Assembly: GCA_001567185.1 (NCBI GenBank)
Contig: LNFR01000056.1
Span: 1-63,293 of the forward strand
Source: Bacteroidetes bacterium OLB12
GTDB taxonomy: Bacteria; Bacteroidota; Bacteroidia; Cytophagales; Cyclobacteriaceae
Direction of reading: 5' to 3'
Length of the DNA: 63,293 nucleotides
The position numbers and the translations under genes were made by a program. Positions 35,643 through 43,367 of this stretch are shown here, one piece after another; within the stretch, counting starts at the first letter, position 1; each line of letters starts with the position of its first letter. Below the pieces are notes generated by a model, which saw only the letters and a program-made list of their open reading frames with translations, had not been told where the DNA came from and made no database searches.

Positions 35643-36218
35643 ATGAAAGCATTACAATTGGTATTGGCAGGTGTGCTGTTTAGTGCATGTGCGTTTGCAG
35701 GTGTGGTTGATGAACCCGCTTTGGCAGAAGGTGTTGCGGTTACGCATGTTTCCGGAAGTTCAGTACTGAAGGTGTACTATTCCTCAGGGCAAACGGAAGA
35801 CGTAAAGATTGCTATTCTTAATAAGAAGAATAAAGTGATCTTTTCTGAAACCATTAAGAAGGCATCGGGTTTTTTGCGGCCCTATAATTTATCGGGCCTG
35901 GATGCCGGAACGTACACGGTGGTAGTTGAACATGGCAATAGTTTTCAGAAAGAACAATTTACTTATTCGGCCGGCCGAATTGAGAAGTTGATTAACATTA
36001 TGCGGCTTCCGGAAGAGGGAAAGTATTTACTGTCAGTAAAGTCAAAAGCCTCTGATGTTGTTAATGTCAATGTGTACGATAGGGATAACAAACTGATTCA
36101 TTCGCAATCGCATGATGTGAAAGACGATTTTGCCGAAGTGCTTAACCTGAAAGCAATAAATCAATTTACCATCGAGATTTCAGATAGCCAGGGAGTACTA
36201 AAAACTTTGAGAAACTAA
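35643..36218 (+). CDS. Small secreted two-domain beta protein, paralogue 1
   Basis: 191 residues with the signal peptide MKALQLVLAGVLFSACAFAG. The mature protein holds two similar beta-sandwich-like units. The first is SGSSVLKVYYSSGQ to LDAGTYTVVVEHGN, in which the pattern VKIAILNKKNKVIFSETI then NLSGLDAGTYTV resembles Bacteroidota C-terminal sorting or DUF3244-like domains. The second is LPEEGKYLLSVKSKASDVVNV to FTIEISDSQG. No enzyme motif. The gene at 36490-37053 is clearly homologous in layout. A strong terminator follows. Function unknown; likely periplasmic or cell surface. Confidence 0.72.
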   Translation: MKALQLVLAGVLFSACAFAGVVDEPALAEGVAVTHVSGSSVLKVYYSSGQTEDVKIAILNKKNKVIFSETIKKASGFLRPYNLSGLDAGTYTVVVEHGNSFQKEQFTYSAGRIEKLINIMRLPEEGKYLLSVKSKASDVVNVNVYDRDNKLIHSQSHDVKDDFAEVLNLKAINQFTIEISDSQGVLKTLRN

Positions 36219-36241
36219 GAGATTGGTGTAACACAAACTCA

Positions 36242-36276
36242 ATAACCCTGCAATGTGCGTGCAGGGTTATTTTTTT
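36242..36276 (+). terminator. Intrinsic terminator after paralogue 1
   Basis: ATAACCCTGCA (36242-36252) pairs perfectly with TGCAGGGTTAT (36260-36270) over 11 bp with a seven-base loop, followed by TTTTTT. Confidence 0.9.
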
Positions 36277-36457
36277 CTTTCTGATTGCAATCGTTTGTGA
36301 AAGAATTTTTTTTTCTGGCACTTTTATTTTTGGTTCAATTCTGGTATTTCAATGCATCGGATTTTTCTGCAATGAAACAAGGAAAATCCGCAAACGATTT
36401 TTCATTTCAAAAATCAGGTTTACTTACAACCCGTAAACCCTGCCTGGTTAGCGACCG

Positions 36458-36465
36458 TATATTTG
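36458..36465 (+). promoter_or_regulatory. Candidate -7 box of paralogue 2
   Basis: TATATTTG matches TAnnTTTG exactly, 24 bases before the ATG at 36490. The paralogues therefore seem to be transcribed separately, since a terminator lies between them. Confidence 0.5.
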
Positions 36466-36489
36466 CCTTGAAACAAAACGGAAAAAACT

Positions 36490-37053
36490 ATGAAAACTAA
36501 ATCAATTGTATTAGCCTTTGTAATGGCATTTGGATCGGTGGCAGCCATTGCGGCCGATCCCGTAGGCCCTAAATTGGTGGTAGTAAGCCAGAAGGATCCG
36601 GCAACTTTTAAAGTTATCTACGAAGGGTTGCAAACCAGTAAACTTACTTTACGCATACTGGATAGCGAAGGACAAAAAGTTGCTACTGAAACTATTTCAG
36701 GTGTAGAGAGCTTTATGCGTACTGTAAACTTCGCGGGTATGACAGCCGGTGAATATACTATTGAAGTAGCTGGTGCTAATGGCAAACAGACTCAAAAAGT
36801 ATCTTATCAGCCAGTTACCGATGAAAGCGCTATTCACATTTCAAAGTTAGCAGCAGATAGCAAGTATTTGCTGGCAGTAGCTAATGCGAAAGAAGTGAAT
36901 GTGAAAATTTACGATGGATTCAATACATTAGTTCATGACCAGAATGTAGCTGTTAACGGAAGCATTGGGTTGGTTTATGATCTAAGCAAAATATCTGGTT
37001 CGCCTAAATTTGAGGTAAGCACCGCTACCGGAACCAAAGTTGTAAACTATTAA
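36490..37053 (+). CDS. Small secreted two-domain beta protein, paralogue 2
   Basis: 187 residues with the signal peptide MKTKSIVLAFVMAFGSVAAIA. The architecture repeats that of the preceding gene: ATFKVIYEGLQTSKLTLRIL, VESFMRTVNFAGMTAGEYTI as the first unit, and LAADSKYLLAVANAKEVNVKIYD as the second. The two proteins share pattern rather than long identity, so they diverged some time ago. There are no Cys residues in the mature part. It has its own -7 box and terminator. Probably an abundant exported protein, given this clean expression unit, but the role is unknown. Confidence 0.72.
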   Translation: MKTKSIVLAFVMAFGSVAAIAADPVGPKLVVVSQKDPATFKVIYEGLQTSKLTLRILDSEGQKVATETISGVESFMRTVNFAGMTAGEYTIEVAGANGKQTQKVSYQPVTDESAIHISKLAADSKYLLAVANAKEVNVKIYDGFNTLVHDQNVAVNGSIGLVYDLSKISGSPKFEVSTATGTKVVNY

Positions 37054-37073
37054 TCTTTTGTTAGGGTGTGTGT

Positions 37074-37102
37074 AAAGCCCCGTGTTGCACGGGGCTTTTT
37101 TT
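37074..37102 (+). terminator. Intrinsic terminator after paralogue 2
   Basis: AAAGCCCCGTG (37074-37084) and CACGGGGCTTT (37088-37098) form an 11-bp stem with a three-base loop, followed by a T-tract to 37102. It lies just before the end of convergent icmF. Confidence 0.92.
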
Positions 37103-37124
37103 GTTACAATCCGTGCAATAAGCA

Positions 37125-40100
37125 CTACATATTTCTACGGTACTGCCCGCCAACCTCAAAAAGGGCTTTTGTAATTTCTCCCAACGAGCATACTTTACAA
37201 GCCTCCATTAATTCTTCAAAAATGTTTTTGTTTTGAATTGCTGCGTGCTTTACTCGATCCAGCATTTTGCCGGCATTTTTTCCTTGAAAACTATGCAGGT
37301 TTTTAAGCATGGCAATCTGGTATTCCTTTTCTTCGGTGGTAGCACGAATTACTTCCTGTGGAATAATGGTAGGCGAGCCCTTGGAACTTAAGAAGGTATT
37401 AACCCCGATAATCGGATACTCGCCCGTATGTTTTAAGGTTTCATAATACAGGCTTTCTTCCTGAATTTTTCCGCGCTGATACATCGTTTCCATGGCACCC
37501 AATACACCACCCCGTTCGGTAATCCGGTCAAACTCGCTTAGTACGGCTTCTTCCACCAGGTCGGTTAACTCTTCAATAATGAACGAACCTTGCATTGGGT
37601 TTTCATTTTTGGCGAGACCCAGCTCTTTGTTGATGATTAATTGAATGGCCATTGCCCTGCGCACACTTTCTTCGGTAGGCGTGGTAATGGCCTCATCATA
37701 CGCATTTGTATGCAGCGAGTTACAGTTGTCATAAATCGCATAAAGAGCCTGCAAGGTGGTGCGAATGTCATTGAAGTCAATTTCCTGTGCGTGTAAAGAG
37801 CGGCCCGAAGTTTGGATATGATACTTCAACATCTGGCTTCGGGCATTCGCATGGTATTTGTTCTTCATGGCTTTAGCCCATATTCTTCGGGCCACGCGCC
37901 CGATTACTGCATATTCTGGATCAATACCATTGCTAAAGAAAAACGAAAGATTTGGTGCGAAGTCGTTAATATCCATGCCGCGGCTCAGATAATACTCCAC
38001 GTATGTAAATCCATTGGCCAGTGTAAAAGCCAATTGTGTAATAGGATTAGCCCCGGCTTCGGCAATGTGGTATCCGGAAATTGAGACCGAATAAAAATTA
38101 CGAACTGAGTTTTCGATAAAGTATTGCTGCACATCGCCCATCAGGCGTAAAGCAAATTCCGTAGAAAAAATACAGGTGTTTTGTGCCTGATCTTCTTTTA
38201 AAATATCTGCCTGTACTGTGCCACGCACTTGCGAAAGGGTTTCGGCTTTTATTTTTTCATAAACCTCTTTTGGCAATACCTGGTCACCGGTAACTCCTAA
38301 CAGCATTAAGCCTAAACCATCGTTTCCTTTCGGAAGTGTACCCTGGTAGGCAGGTCGTTTGGTTTCACCATCAGCAGGGTAGAGGTTCTTGATTTTATTT
38401 TGAACTTCTGCTTCAAGACCATTGGCTTTAATGTACAACTCGCATTGCTGATCGATAGCAGCATTCATGAAATAGGCGAGTAGCATGGGAGCCGGACCGT
38501 TGATGGTCATCGATACGGAGGTTTTAGGATTTGCCAGGTTAAACCCGCTGTAAAGTTTTTTTGCATCATCCAAACAACAAATGCTTACACCCGAGTTACC
38601 AATCTTACCATAGATATCGGGCCGGTAGTCCGGATCATTGCCGTATAGCGTTACTGAATCAAATGCGGTGGACAAACGCTTGGCAGGCATGGCCATACTT
38701 ACGTAATGAAAACGCCTGTTGGTGCGTTCGGGGCCACCCTCTCCGGCAAACATACGGGTTGGGTCTTCGCCTTCGCGTTTAAACGGATAAATGCCGGACG
38801 TATAAGGAAACTCGCCCGGCACATTTTCCTGCAGGTTCCATTTTAATAAATCGCCCCAGGCGGTGTAACGGGGCAATGATACTTTAGGGATCTGCACGTG
38901 TGCGAGCGATTCGGAATGTGTTTTTATGCCAATTTCTTTGTCGCGAACTTTAAAAGAGAAGATGGGTTCTTTTGTATTGTTTCACTTTTTCATCCCAGGC
39001 TTCAATACGTTGAATATTTTTAGGATCAATATTTAATTTCAACTTATCGTACTCGGCCTGCAATACCTTTTTTATACTGCTATCGGTAATGGTGTTGATG
39101 GTTTTTTGAAGGGCATAAAGTTTTTGTGCAGTTTCACATTGCTCTGTTACCCATTGATCGTAGCTGCGGTTAGTTTCGGAAATTTCACTCAGGTAGCGCG
39201 TGCGGTGAGGAGGAATTACAAATACTTTTTCCGACATCTCTTGGGTAATCTCGAACGAGGAGTTCAGGATAACTCCGGTTTTTGTTGAAATCTTTTCAAT
39301 GATGTGTTTATACAAACGGTTGGTTCCCGGATCGTTAAACTGCGATGCGATTGTACCGAACACAGGCATATCGTCAGGCTTCTTATCCCAAAGTTGGTGG
39401 TTGCGTTGGTATTGTTTTTTTACATCACGTAACGCGTCTAATCCGCCACGCTTGTCAAATTTGTTAAGTGCAATGATATCAGCAAAGTCAAGCATATCGA
39501 TTTTCTCGAGTTGCGTAGCTGCACCATATTCGGGTGTCATCACATAAAGCGATACATCGCTATGATCCAGAATTTCAGTATCGCTTTGCCCAATACCCGA
39601 TGTTTCCAGAATGATCAGATCAAACCCGGCTGCTTTTAATATTTGAATGGCTTCTTTTACATAAGCCGATAAAGCCAGGTTGGATTGGCGGGTGGCCAAC
39701 GAGCGCATATACACCCTGGGGTTGTTGATCGCATTCATGCGGATACGATCTCCTAACAGTGCGCCACCGGTTTTGCGTTTGGACGGATCAACCGAGATCA
39801 ATCCTATTTGTTTGTCTTTGAAATCAATCAGAAATCTACGCACCATTTCATCCACAATCGAGGACTTACCCGCACCACCGGTGCCGGTTATGCCCAGTAC
39901 AGGAGTTTTTGATGTAGCAGCCTTTTTGTTAATGGTATTAAAAAAATCCTGATGCTGATCGTAACAATTCTCTGCAGCTGAAATGGCCTGGGCAATTTGT
40001 AAATGACTGCTAACAGCAAGCTGATTTCTGGTAACAGATCTTCCTGTTGGAAAATCGCTTTGCTCAACCAGGTCGTTAATCATTCCCTGTAATCCCATGG

Positions 40101-40533
40101 CGCGGCCATCGTCTGGCGAATAAATTTTAGTGATGCCATACGCCATCAGTTCTTTTATTTCTTCCGGAAGGATAACACCACCGCCACCGCCAAAGATTTT
40201 GATGTGCCCGGCTCCTTTTTCCTGAAGCAGGTCGTACATGTACTTAAAATATTCGTTGTGCCCGCCCTGGTAGCTTGTAAGGGCAATGGCTTGCGCATCT
40301 TCCTGAATAGCAGTATTCACCACTTCTTCCACACTGCGGTCGTGGCCCAGATGAATTACTTCCACACCCGTTGCCTGAATAATTCTGCGCATGATGTTGA
40401 TGGCGGCATCGTGGCCATCGAACAAACTGGCTGCGGTTACAATGCGAACTTTGTTTTTGGGCTTGTAGGGTTCAGGTGCAGCATGGCCGCTCATCTTAGG
40501 TGTTGCCGTTGCTGATTTGGTTTCAGTACTCAT
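37125..40533 (-). CDS. icmF: Fused isobutyryl-CoA mutase IcmF (one frameshift)
   Basis: Single polypeptide of about 1,135 residues: cobalamin-binding domain, MeaI-type G-protein chaperone, and acyl-CoA mutase barrel. The start is [12 protein letters not shown] at 40533. DGHDAAIN (39-46) is the B12 motif with the cobalt-ligand His. GTGGAGKSS is the P-loop, NKFDKRGG the G4 motif. One extra A near 38972 creates a stop; removing it joins VKQYK to [14 protein letters not shown] and on to the mutase, [16 protein letters not shown]. In the mutase, RMFAGEG has Phe and KEDQAQNT has Gln where methylmalonyl-CoA mutase has Tyr and Arg, which is the isobutyryl-CoA signature. It interconverts isobutyryl- and n-butyryl-CoA in branched-chain catabolism. 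Pivalyl-CoA activity is not excluded. Confidence 0.88.
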
Positions 40534-40552
40534 TGCACGATTATTATCCGGG

Positions 40553-40560
40553 CAAAAATA
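40553..40560 (-). promoter_or_regulatory. Candidate -7 box of icmF
   Basis: On the minus strand TATTTTTG fits TAnnTTTG, 19 bases before the icmF ATG. No matching TTG was found upstream. Confidence 0.35.
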
Positions 40561-40620
40561 CTGATAAAATAAGACTACACTAACAGGTGGTAGGTTGTTT
40601 ATGTACACCTTGCTTTCTGT

Positions 40621-40628
40621 TACTTTTG
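40621..40628 (+). promoter_or_regulatory. Candidate -7 box of the DUF952 gene
   Basis: TACTTTTG fits TAnnTTTG, with TTG at 40595-40597 some 23 bases upstream. It lies in the divergent spacer shared with icmF. Confidence 0.35.
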
Positions 40629-40680
40629 CTGATTATTAGGCTTTTACTGCTGATCTGGATGAACCAGAAGCGACAGCCGA

Positions 40681-40995
40681 ATGATAACACCTATGATTTA
40701 CCATTTGATTTCAGAAGCAGCGTGGAACAAACAAATACATGAGCGTGTATTGAAGGTGCCTTCGTTGGAAGTAGAAGGATTTATTCACTGTTGTACACAG
40801 CAACAGATTGAAGGTGTACTAAGCCGGTACTTTAAAGGACAAACCGATTTGTTAGTATTAGCGATTGACGAGCATAAGCTTGAAGCTGAACTGCGATTGG
40901 AGAAATCAACCAATGATGAATTGTTCCCGCATGTGTATGGTGCCATCAATAAGGGCGCAATTCTAAGTGTGAATCGGGTTGGTAAACAGAACTAA
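40681..40995 (+). CDS. DUF952 family protein
   Basis: 104 residues; the second ATG at 40693 (MIYHLISEAAWNKQ) matches the usual family start better. Motifs are VEGFIHCCTQQQIEGVLSRYF, typical of DUF952 with its GFIHxS/C segment, and LVLAIDEHKLEAELRLEKS then LFPHVYGAINKGAIL. The family fold resembles the ADP-ribosyltransferase/Tpt1-like group, but no activity is established. It is divergent from icmF and converges with the alpha-hydroxy-acid oxidase gene. Confidence 0.88.
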   Translation: MITPMIYHLISEAAWNKQIHERVLKVPSLEVEGFIHCCTQQQIEGVLSRYFKGQTDLLVLAIDEHKLEAELRLEKSTNDELFPHVYGAINKGAILSVNRVGKQN

Positions 40996-41011
40996 ACTAA
41001 GGAAGTGTTTT

Positions 41012-42166
41012 CTATGTCTTTTCCTTTAGATGCATTGGCAGATTGCTGACCGATTCGCATCCAATCTGATTCATGACCTGGTATAGTTGTGTTTTTAAAA
41101 TGGAAATGGTGTGGTCGCCTCCTTTTTCTCCTAATGCAGCAACTCCGTACATAAACGATCGGCCCAGAAATGTAAACTCGGCACCACAGGCTAGTGCCCG
41201 GGCAACATCGGGCCCCGAGCGAATGCCGCTGTCCATCATGATTTTGATTTTGTGCTTATATTTTTTTTCGATGGTGTGCAACGAGTGAATGGCCGATTCT
41301 CCTGCATCGAGTTGCCGGCCACCATGATTGGAAACGATAATCCCATCGAGCCCAAGTTGTATGGCCATTTCCGTATCCGCCTCGCTCGCTACTCCTTTTA
41401 ACAAGAGCTTGCCCTTCCATTGATCGCGGATCGCAGAAATTTTTTCTTTATTTAATCTGCCTGAAAAAGTTTTATCCATGAAATGACCAAGTCTTTTCAT
41501 ATTCAGACCTTTGGGCATATAAGGTGTTAGGGTGGCAAATTGTGGTGAGCCATGCACCAATGTTTTAAGTGCCCACCCTGGTTTACCTAAAATCTGAATG
41601 ATATTTCGCATCGACATGGCAGGAGGCATAGCCAGGCCATTTCGGATATCGCGTGGCCGAAACCCGAATGAGGGAACATCGCAAAGCAATACTAAAACTT
41701 CATACTTCGAATTTTTCAGCCTTTTAATAATGTCATCCCGCAAGGTGTCTTCGGCCGGATGATATAACTGAAACCAGGCTTTTCCTTCGGTAAGTTCACT
41801 TACCCGTTCAATGCTTGAAGTGGTTACAGTGCTTAAAATAAATGGGATGTTATGACGATGCGCGGCCTTTGCCAATATTTCGGTTGCGTTAGGCCAGATT
41901 AAACCCTGAAGCCCAACCGGTGCAATGCCAAAAGGAGCATCATAGATAGTACCGAATAGTTCTGTCTGAAGATTGATAACGGGTTGCGATTTAAGATACA
42001 CTGGCACGAATTCAACCTCGCGCAATTCGTACGTGTTTTTGTGAAGATTAATATCTTCATTGCAACCGCCATCCAGGTAGTCAAACGCAAACTTAGGGAT
42101 ACGCCTTTGGGCTTTGTTGCGTAAGTCTTCAATGGAAGGGTAACTTGGGTTAAAAGGCCAGCTCAT
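41012..42166 (-). CDS. FMN-dependent alpha-hydroxy-acid oxidase/dehydrogenase (LldD-like)
   Basis: 384 residues of the TIM-barrel FMN family (lactate, glycolate or mandelate oxidising). DLRNKAQRRIPKFAFDYLDGGCNED is the N-terminal signature. APVGLQGLIWPNATEILAKAA, the Lys in LLLKGVASEADTEMA, and the active-site SNHGGRQLD with catalytic His and substrate-binding Arg follow. IRSGPDVARALACGAEFTFLGRSFMYG binds the FMN phosphate. No signal peptide. L-lactate is a common substrate, but specificity is unproven. It is a single gene next to the sugar-catabolic operon, with a hairpin between them. Confidence 0.9.
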   Translation of the reverse strand: MSWPFNPSYPSIEDLRNKAQRRIPKFAFDYLDGGCNEDINLHKNTYELREVEFVPVYLKSQPVINLQTELFGTIYDAPFGIAPVGLQGLIWPNATEILAKAAHRHNIPFILSTVTTSSIERVSELTEGKAWFQLYHPAEDTLRDDIIKRLKNSKYEVLVLLCDVPSFGFRPRDIRNGLAMPPAMSMRNIIQILGKPGWALKTLVHGSPQFATLTPYMPKGLNMKRLGHFMDKTFSGRLNKEKISAIRDQWKGKLLLKGVASEADTEMAIQLGLDGIIVSNHGGRQLDAGESAIHSLHTIEKKYKHKIKIMMDSGIRSGPDVARALACGAEFTFLGRSFMYGVAALGEKGGDHTISILKTQLYQVMNQIGCESVSNLPMHLKEKT

Positions 42167-42246
42167 GAATTTTTTTTACCAAGTTAAGTGATTATTTGAT
42201 GTTGTTTAAATATCAGGCAGGTTAACTCCCTTGCCTTAGAAATAAG

Positions 42247-42281
42247 TAATCCCAACATCGCCTTGCGTGATGTTGGGATTA
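42247..42281 (-). terminator. Hairpin downstream of the GH3 operon
   Basis: TAATCCCAACATC and GATGTTGGGATTA form a perfect 13-bp stem with a nine-base loop (42247-42281), just after the TIM-barrel gene stop. The T-tract is poor (CTTATTTC), so it may be a weak terminator or an mRNA 3'-end stabiliser. Confidence 0.6.
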
Positions 42282-42302
42282 TAGAAATAAGATAGTGTAA
42301 AT

Positions 42303-43340
42303 TTAGCCTAAAGCAGTTTTACAAAACTCCAGGCACTTCTTTACTTCTTCAATAGGTGATGAACCTTCCGGTACTTTGTATTCTAATTCAATAGTGGCCG
42401 GGAAGGTGTACTTGTTGTCACGCATCAGGCGTAGTACATCGGCAAGGGGGGTATCGCCTGTGCCCCAGGGCATGTTATCACCGCCATTAGCTTTGGTTTT
42501 ACGATCCTTCATGTGCATGCTTACAATGTGTTTACTTTTTTCCTTCACAAATTCAAGCGCATTGGTATTACCCGCGGCTATGTAGTGACCGAAGTCAAGG
42601 TTAAGTGCATTTGCGGGCGACTGGCTTAATGCGGTATCCCAAAACGTTGGGGTTTGCTGCTCGTGACCGTGATAGCCCACTTTCAGTCCATATTTTTCTG
42701 CGGCTTTTCCAAGTTTAAGGGTATGGGCATCGTTGCTGGGGTGTTCCAGGGTAATATGGGATGCTCCTATCGCTTTAGCTGCGCGTAAGCCAAAGTCAAT
42801 ATCAGTGTCTGAATTTTGCATACCGAATGCATCTGGTTTGAAGGCATAGATTTGTATTCCTGCTTTCTTATACATTTTTCCAAACTCTTCAAATTTCGAT
42901 AGAGATGCCTTTTGCCTCCAGGCTCCCATCTCTTCGCGATACGCTTTATTCTTTGCTTCTACATCGGCAAGGGTTTTCTTGTCCTCTTCGGTTAATTCCT
43001 GTTGTTGCTGACGTTTACGCCAGATAGGCATCAGGACACGGAAGTCAACCGGGTTTTTCGGAGCGCCCGCAAAAGATTCGGCCGGACCGCCCATCATCTC
43101 CACATTGGTAATGCCGCATTGGCGGATATATTCCAACGTAGCTTCGGCACTTTGGTCGGGTAGATCGCGGAAGGAGTAGGTAATAACTCCCAGTCTCACG
43201 CCTTTGATGGTAGAGCCGGACTTGCCCATGTTGTTGATAAAATTTGGTATGCCAAAGGTATCGTGGCTGGCAATCATGGAGCCTGCAATCAGCGTTGAGG
43301 CTGCTCCAAGAAACTGTCGTCTGGATGTTGTTTTTTTCAT
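42303..43340 (-). CDS. Tat-exported sugar phosphate isomerase/epimerase (xylose-isomerase-like TIM barrel)
   Basis: 345 residues. The N-terminus MKKTTSRRQFLGAASTLIAG is a twin-arginine signal, so the folded enzyme is exported. The TIM-barrel body contains YSFRDLPDQSAEATLEYIRQ, HITLEHPSNDAHTLKLG, KVGYHGHEQQT with metal-ligand residues, LNLDFGHYIAAG and HMKDRKTK. This is the AP_endonuc_2 fold family common in Bacteroidota carbohydrate clusters. It ends the operon GH3, sugar dehydrogenase, this gene. Probable role: epimerising or isomerising a periplasmic keto-sugar; substrate unknown. Confidence 0.85.
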   Translation of the reverse strand: MKKTTSRRQFLGAASTLIAGSMIASHDTFGIPNFINNMGKSGSTIKGVRLGVITYSFRDLPDQSAEATLEYIRQCGITNVEMMGGPAESFAGAPKNPVDFRVLMPIWRKRQQQQELTEEDKKTLADVEAKNKAYREEMGAWRQKASLSKFEEFGKMYKKAGIQIYAFKPDAFGMQNSDTDIDFGLRAAKAIGASHITLEHPSNDAHTLKLGKAAEKYGLKVGYHGHEQQTPTFWDTALSQSPANALNLDFGHYIAAGNTNALEFVKEKSKHIVSMHMKDRKTKANGGDNMPWGTGDTPLADVLRLMRDNKYTFPATIELEYKVPEGSSPIEEVKKCLEFCKTALG

Positions 43341-43367
43341 AGTGAATTTAATTATGGAGTGGATAAG

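Noticed and set aside
37125-40608. Two separate mutase subunit genes as in a classical methylmalonyl-CoA mutase pair
   Set aside because: A single A removal joins them into one frame, and the G-protein domain between B12 and mutase regions is the IcmF fusion layout.
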